Source: Flammulina velutipes (taxonomy: Eukaryota > Basidiomycota > Agaricomycetes > Agaricales > Physalacriaceae). From it: 64,000 bases of DNA. Made by a program: the position numbers and the translations under genes. Under the pieces are notes generated by a model that was not told the origin of the DNA, did no database searches, and was given only the letters and a program-made list of their open reading frames with translations. Positions 56,120 to 64,000 of the stretch are shown piece after piece. The DNA lies in the NCBI GenBank assembly GCA_011800155.1, contig CM022374.1, forward strand, positions 1,054,001-1,118,000. The letters run 5' to 3'. Each line of letters starts with the position of its first letter. Positions within the stretch are counted from its first letter, which is position 1.

Positions 56120-57953
56120 TCATTCGACGACTGAGGACTTTTTTGCCTTCCTCCGTTTCTTTTTCTTCGTCGTCGCTTCGGTACCTTCAGAGATATCGAC
56201 GTCGTGTTTCCGCTTATCGCCTGTTGTAACGGAACGACGAATGAAGGATGAGACGAAGAATCCGTTGGTGGCATCCTCGCCGGGACTACAACGAATGAGG
56301 GACGATGCATGAGCTGGTGTGAGGTCAATATCTTGGAAGGTCCCGGCAACGAAATTTCTGACCAGGATCATCCATTTCCTCGGGAATACCTCTGCGATGC
56401 CAGGTGGGAAGGACGTTCTCGGGCGAGTCGAGTATGTACTGTCCATCGGAGGCTTCTGTTGACTTGAGCGCCTCTCGTACGACATGTTCGTTCTCTGTTG
56501 CGTGGATGCTGCAGGTTGAGTAGACGATTCGTTGTACAGCGGGGACTTTGTAAAGGTCAGAGATGTTTATGTCAATGGAGGAAGAGCTTAGTGCTACATT
56601 TCATGGCATGTTTTATCATGAGAAGTTGGAACGAAGCAAGTTTGTTGAGGCGGTCTTCTTGGTCAATGTCGTTTTCCTCCTCTGTTTACAAAGCCTGAGC
56701 AAACGGTCGGGATGGATAGAATACACAAGGACCGACCTGTCGCCAGGAGATGGTCCAGACGGTTGACTATTCCGGATCCACTGCACGAGGGATCTAACAA
56801 GCTATAGCAGCAACGAATCTAGAGTCAACAATAATATCAGCAGTGACATGCTTCAATTCTCACATATGTGTTGCTTTGGCAAACTTTGCGTCCAAAGGGT
56901 CCGTGGTCAAGAAATCCTGGTTGAGATTTTCGATGTTCTTGCAGCCCGCTTTGGATGTCATCATTTGGAGAGTCTTGAATCGTTTCTTGTCGCGCTCGAA
57001 AGCGTACAGCTTTTAGATACACATGAGTCATTTTAAGGACTTTGAAAACCAAATGGAACATACCTTTCCTTCGTTCCCCATTAGAGCACTCAGATGGGAA
57101 GTCTTATTTCCTGGAGCTGCTGTGGCGTCGATTACGACGGCCTGCTTACTCCTGGGGGGCGCGAGGACTACGGCTGGGAAGCAGGACGCTTTGTCTTGCA
57201 GGATGAGTTTGCCGCATTGGTAGGATTTGTTGTCGTGGAACGCGGTTTGCGGATGGAAGAGCAGGAGGTCTGGGATGTGTTCATCGCGCGCAAAGCCTCT
57301 GGTTAATAAATTGTTTGAGAGATAGAACGATGATTGAGGAAGACGCGTACTTCGGGGTTGACGGATCGGACAGTGTGAAGCCTTTGGTTGTAAATTCTTG
57401 AATCGCGTCGTCTGTCGACCACATAGATGTATTGACACGGACGTAGCGCGGTATGAGAGCTATGATTTCGGATGTCAGTTTTACAGGGTACTTGATGCAG
57501 TGGGATGAAAACTTGCCAGCCCGCTCGTCTCCGTTATCAGCTAGTTGAGCATTATTCGTGATGCCACGCTTGATCTTGAGCTTCTGCAGTTCGCCATTTA
57601 GACGCGTCTTATGGCGCAGTACGGCTTGCTTGACTGGGCCGTCACCAGCTTGAATGCCTTTCGCGAAAAGTACGTCGTGAACGAGCACAAGCGCGAGGCT
57701 AAGTGAGGTGATCTTTTTTTCTTCTTTCAGCAATTTGACGTCGGTGATGATCTGGGTCAGTGGAGCTTTGTCTGGGGATAGCTGTCAGCGACGCCACACG
57801 GTAACAAAGATGAGTACATTTAAGAGTCTCGATAACAAGAGCTGCCGTTCTTTTGCGATCTTTCTCGGGTAGCGTCGCAAGTATACCTTTGATAGAGCCC
57901 TTCTTAGAGTCGAGGCTATCGAGAGTTTTTGCTGCTTCGAAGTAGAAGTTCAT
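56120..57953 (-). CDS. RCM1: 25S/28S rRNA m5C methyltransferase NSUN5/Rcm1
   Basis: Many-exon gene from the ATG at 57951-57953 (MNFYFEAAKTLDSL) to the TGA at 56120-56122. Features of the RNA m5C methyltransferase family: PRYVRVNTSMWSTDDAI, then HIPDLLLFHP and LILQDKASCFPAVVL. The AdoMet motif VIDATAAPGNKTSHLSAL follows. DPSCSGSGIVNRLD holds one conserved Cys, and VYSTCSIHATENEHVV holds the catalytic T-C. RCSPGEDATNGFFVS is next and the tail is lysine-rich (KKKKRRKAKK), suited to nucleolar location. The final intron (GTCAGA...ACCAG) is required to reach that tail. Its yeast counterpart methylates a cytosine in helix 70 of large-subunit rRNA. Confidence 0.87.
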
Positions 57954-58354
57954 TGTTCATCTATATGATACGCGTATGAGCTGGGGAGCTTGGATGTACT
58001 ACATAAAACTACGCGCATAAGTAGTATGACATGCAGTCCGAGGAGGGTCGTATAACGGGTAGGATCCTAAGAGATGCGTTAGAAACAATGTCGCGAGACA
58101 AAATGCCAAAAAGAATCAGTGAACAGTGGGTTTCTCGTCAGACGAAGCGAAGAACGCGACGTTGGACAATGTAGATAAAGTTATAATAGCATCATAAGAA
58201 CACGAAAAAAGGGTAGAGACTCACTGTATGGCAGGGATGGTGGTGGAAGGAAGCAGAGAAAAGAGGGAATTTATAGTGCCGCCGGACTTTCCCACGAAGT
58301 TTTTAGAAACACGCTTTCGGGTTTCTTGACGCGCATCTTCCGCTCATACCGACA
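57954..58354. promoter_or_regulatory. Bidirectional promoter, NSUN5 / Hsp40
   Basis: About 400 bases with no gene seen. The last part is the presumed 5' UTR of the Hsp40 gene, ending ...CCGACA before the split start codon. Confidence 0.4.
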
Positions 58355-60231
58355 AGTAATTGTTTGCTGCCTTTCGTTGACCGCTCGCTCACCATATGCA
58401 CAGTGCCTCCCGTAGAAACAGAACTGTACGATCTATTGGGAGTGTCTCCCACCGCCAGCGAAGGTCGGGCTAACAATCTCGGCGCCGTGGTATCACATAC
58501 TTACACGTCGTAGCGGAAATAAAAAAGGCATACAAGAAAAGGGTACGTCCTTCACCACTGCATCCAGTACATTAACGAACCCTTCACACAGGCCATAGTC
58601 GAGCACCCCGTACGTTTCATCCCGCAGAACTCTTGCCAGGCGCTTCTAACCGCCGAATTCAACGTTTAGGACAAGGTGCGCTCCGTCTGTGTATTATTCA
58701 ACGCGTTGCTCATAATTCCCAGAATCCTAACGACCCCGATGCTAGTGAACGCTTTCAAGAGATGGTCGCTGCGTTAGTTGGCTGCGTGTTTTAGGGAAAT
58801 GTCCTTCTCATTATCTTCATCAGATACGACATCCTCAAGGACCCGGAGATGCGTGCGATATACGACGAACGTGGTCTCATTGGACTAACCGGAGCCGGCG
58901 CATCTGCTGGTGGTGGACATGGCATGGATGATCTATTTGCCCAATTCTTCGCTAGTGGGGGCCCCGGAGGCTTTGGTTTCGAATTTGACATGAGTGGTGG
59001 AGGCGGCGGACCTCGTCGACGAACAAAGGGCCAGGACGAGGTCATCCCCTACGAGGTTTCGCTGGGGGATTTATATAACGGGAAGCACGTAAAGATGGAC
59101 ATGGAGAGGCAGGTGTCGTGTGGTACGTGTAATGGGTGAGTCTTCATTTGAAGGGTGACGAGCGTTGGGCTCATGAACGGTACCAGCACTGGCGGCAAGG
59201 GAAACGCAAAGCCAAAGAAATGTGTTACGTGCGAGGGCAGGGGGTGGACGATTAGGCAAACACAGGTGCGTGGAATGACTGACTCTACTACTATACTAAA
59301 TTTGACACACCTTAGATTGGACCTGGGATGTTCGGCAATGCACGCACGATGTGCGAAGATTGTGGGGGTAAAGGAGAGAAGATCAGGTCGAAGGATGCGT
59401 GAGTTCTCTCACCCCATATTATTTTGAGATACCTGACCGACTATTACAGCTGCAAGAAATGCAAAGGCGCAAAAACAGTCAAGGAGAAGAAGCGTCAAGA
59501 GATATTTGTCGAGAAGGGAATGTCCGACAAGCAGCGAATTATTCTCGCTGGAGCTGGCGACCAAGAGGTTTTTGCAATTTTTTATCTTCTGAAAACCGGC
59601 TAACATCCTCACCAGCCCGGACTTCCTGCAGGCGACGTTATCTTCGTTCTTAAAGCACTCCCGCACAACAGCTTTGAGCGGTCGGGCAATGACTTACTCA
59701 CCAATATCAGCATCACGCTATCGGAAGCGTTATTTGGCTTTTCCCGCATCCTAATCACCCACTTAGATGGTCGTGGAATTAAAGTGACGAGCCCTCCTGG
59801 GAAAATCATCAAACCCGAGTCGTCTATAGTGCTACGCGGGGAGGGCATGCCTATCCACAAGTCTCCAGACCAGAAGGGCGACCTTTATGTTGTCTTTGAC
59901 ATTGAAATGCCCGACTCGCAATGGCTGAATACCGTTGATTCCAAAGTGAGGATTTTTTTTTCTAATTTCTTGGGAGCTGTTTTGTTAAACGTCATTCCCT
60001 CAGGCGGTTTTGGCACTGTTACCACCCAAAAAAAGTGACCTGGACCCTCTCCCAGAGGTAGTCGACGAGTCAGAGTATGAGGAGAGTGACATTCTCGAAG
60101 TGCGTGATCGCTCTTTTCCAGCTAGCCCCAACTTCTTTGACGACGGGTTTGCACACCAGTTCGGCCAAGGCGATGATGACTGGGAAGATGAGGACGATGA
60201 GGGCCACGAGCCTGAATGCGCCACTCAATAG
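58355..60231 (+). CDS. YDJ1: Type-A Hsp40 / DnaJ co-chaperone, Ydj1-like
   Basis: About ten exons ending at the TAG at 60229-60231. The N-terminal frame PPVETELYDLLGVSP is preceded genomically by GTG, not ATG. A 48-base intron (58356-58403) would join an A to TG and create ATG, and I take that as the start. The J domain keeps EIKKAYKKRAIVEHPDKN, its HPD split between exons. A G/F region follows (GGPGGFGFEFD), then the zinc region with four C-x-x-C-x-G repeats (CGTCNG, CVTCEGRG, CEDCGGKG, CKKCKG) and the substrate-binding domains. The tail is acidic and ends CATQ, a CaaX farnesylation box as in Ydj1. It stimulates Hsp70 ATPase in the cytosol and at membranes. Confidence 0.88.
58356..58403 (+). 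other. Putative intron splitting the Hsp40 start codon (A|TG)
   Basis: Donor A|GTAATT follows ...CCGACA; acceptor CATATGCACAG precedes TGCCTCCCGT. Splicing yields GACAATGCC, with A at -3, directly in frame with PPVETELYDLLGV. Length (48) matches other introns here. Without it there is no in-frame ATG for over 100 bases upstream. Confidence 0.65.
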
Positions 60232-60534
60232 TTTTCTGTTTAGACCCTTTTACGATCACGCACTACTCAATCGCTACGCCCTCTATACCACGTCAATGTA
60301 ATTTACGGCCACACATACGCGTTACATGTACTGTATCTCCCTAATCCTACTGGCTCATGATCATATTGATTTCGGACTCAACCACCGAAGAGCAACGGTC
60401 TGATTGGTCGCCTCTTGATCACCTGACGAAAATGACGAAATTGGAATCTTAAAGGCTTTCCATGACTCGCTCCTAAATTTTAACTCGAAAGCAACTTGAT
60501 CTCTTACCACTACCATCTCCCCGAAAAAAACATA
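60232..60534. promoter_or_regulatory. Hsp40 3' region and homocitrate synthase promoter
   Basis: About 300 bases; no gene or clear motif seen beyond a run of A before the start codon (CCGAAAAAAACATAATG). Confidence 0.4.
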
Positions 60535-62314
<1,780 letters not shown>

Positions 62315-62623
62315 AGGAGAAAAAAAACTTGTTGTTTGTACTGTGAAGGATCTATTTGGAACATCCGAAAATCGCAAACCAGTCTGAGTGGAAAAAGAAG
62401 TCAAGTCGAAGAAGCGTGTCCACAAAGCCGGCTTGCTTTGCAAGTCATGTCAGGGACATTACCGAGTCGAACTGATAATTGCATCCGATTGAAAAGCAGT
62501 GGCATAGCTGTGTACAGTGCGAGTGTGTAGATAGAGTAAGTTACAAGTTGGGGGTCGATGCTGAGGGAGAGAGAGAGAGAGAGATAAATAAGTTAAGTGA
62601 GACCTGCAGTGAAATACAAAGTT
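62315..62623. other. Convergent 3' regions, homocitrate synthase / SANT-like gene
   Basis: No gene. Contains a (GA)n microsatellite at about 62566-62584. Confidence 0.5.
62566..62584. repeat. (GA)n microsatellite
   Basis: Nine or so consecutive GA units in the 3' intergenic region, directly visible. Confidence 0.85.
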
Positions 62624-64000
62624 CTAATCAGCAGTGAAAACCTTCTTGAGGTATTCGCCTGCTGCTGCCTTTACAGATGGATCGACATTCGGGTTCTCAA
62701 GCAGTGCCTATACGTCGTAAAACGTCAGACAGACCAAAAAAAGCGACAGAAAAAAAGCAAACGCACAATAGCCCTATCGGCTTTCTGCTTGAGGTTCGCG
62801 GTATGCTTCGTATACTCAAATTCTTGCTGTTCCCGCTCGAGCCGGGCCCTCTCGATCTCCCGACGCTGGGTAGCCTCCTTCTCCTCGCGCTCCTCCCTGC
62901 GCCTCAGATAATCGAGTTTCATTTTGCCCGTCTGGTTCTGGATTTGGAGGAACTGCATGAGGGCGTTGATCATGCCCTGTGGGAGGAGGACGTTCCCCAT
63001 GGGGGGCATCATCGCGTGCTCAACAGGGTGGGGGGACATGGGCAGGGGCGGTGGGGGTGGCATATGTGGCGGAGGGTGGGTGTGTTGATGCGGGAGTGGT
63101 TGTTGGTGCGGATGCTGAGGTGGCGGTGGCGGCGGCGCCGGTTGTTGAGAATTTATAAACGTAAGGGGTTCGTGCGAATTTGTGAGTGCTGCGAGATTTG
63201 ACTCTCCGAAATCGAGGCTGTTGTCGTCCAGGTCGACGTCGTTGTCGTCGCCACCGGGATTCTGGGACATGCCAGTACGCGTGGACGTTGGCTTCGTTGT
63301 TGCTGGGTCGCCGTGCCATCTGAATGAATATTAGTTTTTTTGTTATAAAAGGGCCTAGTAGAAATGTACCGAGTGTAGAACAGCTGATACCAACCGGCGC
63401 GATGCCAGTGGTCTATTGTGCGAGCAGTGACATTGCCAACGTCTCCGCCAGCCTTCTTGGCGCCTTGGAGCCGTCGCTCGTACTCTTTGAGTCTGTCTGC
63501 CTCGCTCAGCGCGCCCAACGCGACGTTCCCGCCCATCTGATGGGACCACGACTCGAACGCATATATCTGCTTGAACAGATTGAAATTGCGTTCATAACAC
63601 CCCTTGAGGGCCTGATACGTCTTCTTGTTCCCAAACACCTGCACCGCGCACTGGGCTGTCCGCATCAGTATATACACAATTGAGATGCATACAAACGCAT
63701 GGAACGCACATCTCGCAGACACGAGTTCTTGGTCGCGCGCATCGCGTTCCAGTGCTCGTCTTGGCCGGGGCCCATGAGCCAGTTGAAGAGCTTGGTCTTC
63801 TCGTCGTCCGTCCAGTGTTTAGCGCCCTGCGCCGCATCGTATGCGTCGGTGTTTGTGGTGGAGTCGTCGGTGTCGCGCCGTCGTTTCTGCTGCTGCTGCA
63901 AAGCCATCGGCGCGTCCGACGTTGGCTTGCGCTTCAAGGACATCTGTGGCGACGTCGAGCCAGTGAAGGACGAGCCGCTGGAGTGGACATGCTGTTGGTG
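62624..64000 (-). CDS. SANT/Myb-like, proline-rich protein (5' end outside window)
   Basis: Read leftward from the window edge, ending at the TAG at 62624-62626, with at least five exons. The frame before the first ATG (63941-63943, MSLKRKPTSDAP) stays open to base 64000 and reads ...HVHSSGSSFTGSTSPQ, so the true start is probably outside. Domains: a SANT-like segment (KHWTDDEKTKLFNWLMGPGQDEHWNAMR, then NKKTYQALKGCYERN). Then comes FNLFKQIYAFESWSHQMGG, a long Pro/His tract, a charged coiled coil (RREEREEKEATQRREIE) and the ending LENPNVDPSVKAAAGEYLKK. I recall this combination from agaricomycete genomes, without an assigned function. DNA or chromatin binding is inferred from the SANT-like part only. 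Confidence 0.75.

Noticed and set aside
58391..58470. Hsp40 start at the ATG inside CATATGCAC (58396)
   Set aside because: That ATG opens a different frame (MHSASRRNRT...) that stops after 25 codons and does not reach the J domain.
62566..62584. (GA)n run as a regulatory element
   Set aside because: Located between two convergent stop codons; a simple microsatellite explains it.

Overview
This window is nuclear DNA from a filamentous basidiomycete, most likely an agaricomycete mushroom or wood/litter decayer. It is gene-dense, with short intergenic gaps and almost every gene cut by several introns of about 48-70 bp with GT...AG borders. The proteins read as fungal throughout: alpha-aminoadipate lysine synthesis, a Ydj1-type Hsp40, a PHO84-type transporter, and several families I know mainly from Agaricomycetes. 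All gene models below were joined by hand from splice signals and reading-frame continuity; none was checked by database search.

Layout. 1-800: 3' part of an F-box/LRR-like gene. 1.06-2.0 kb: MYND zinc-finger protein. 2.05-3.63 kb (-): secreted GH43 glycosidase. 4.1-6.3 kb (-): a C3HC zinc-finger (Rsm1/NIPA-like) protein and a small LYR-motif protein resembling ETFRF1/LYRM5. 7.1-9.3 kb (+): phosphate:H+ symporter. 10.0-12.6 kb: two poorly characterised genes facing each other, the first with a degenerate P-loop. 12.7-19.4 kb: a nitrogen/transport block with a GABA-type amino-acid permease, a secreted agmatinase-like ureohydrolase and a MATE exporter. 19.4-22.8 kb: a divergent pair of predicted mitochondrial expression proteins (PPR protein and IF3-like Aim23). 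22.9-27.0 kb: peroxisomal SCP2-type thiolase with an AKL C-terminus, a DUF1295 steroid-reductase-like membrane protein and a GNAT acetyltransferase. 27.2-34.7 kb (-): Trf4/Cid14-type poly(A) polymerase, a low-complexity nuclear-looking protein with a frame discontinuity, a type-B carboxylesterase and a cis-prenyltransferase (Rer2/DHDDS).

35.3-43.0 kb (+): the most distinctive part of the window, a head-to-tail array of five paralogous SET-domain genes with an SMYD-like post-SET cysteine cluster but no MYND finger. The first copy is truncated and has lost its zinc ligands. Copies 2/3 and 4/5 form two close pairs, with tracts that look gene-converted. The array sits between two enzymes of dolichol phosphate synthesis, DHDDS and dolichol kinase (Sec59, 43.4-46.5 kb).

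46.9-64 kb is mostly housekeeping: uracil-DNA glycosylase with an unusual His in the DNA-intercalation loop, a bZIP factor, the TFIIH helicase XPB/Ssl2 divergent from branchpoint-binding protein BBP/SF1, the rRNA m5C methyltransferase NSUN5/Rcm1 divergent from a Ydj1-type Hsp40 whose start codon appears to be split by an intron, homocitrate synthase, and the 3' part of a SANT-like, proline-rich protein that runs off the end. I saw no tRNA, rRNA, CRISPR or intact transposon.
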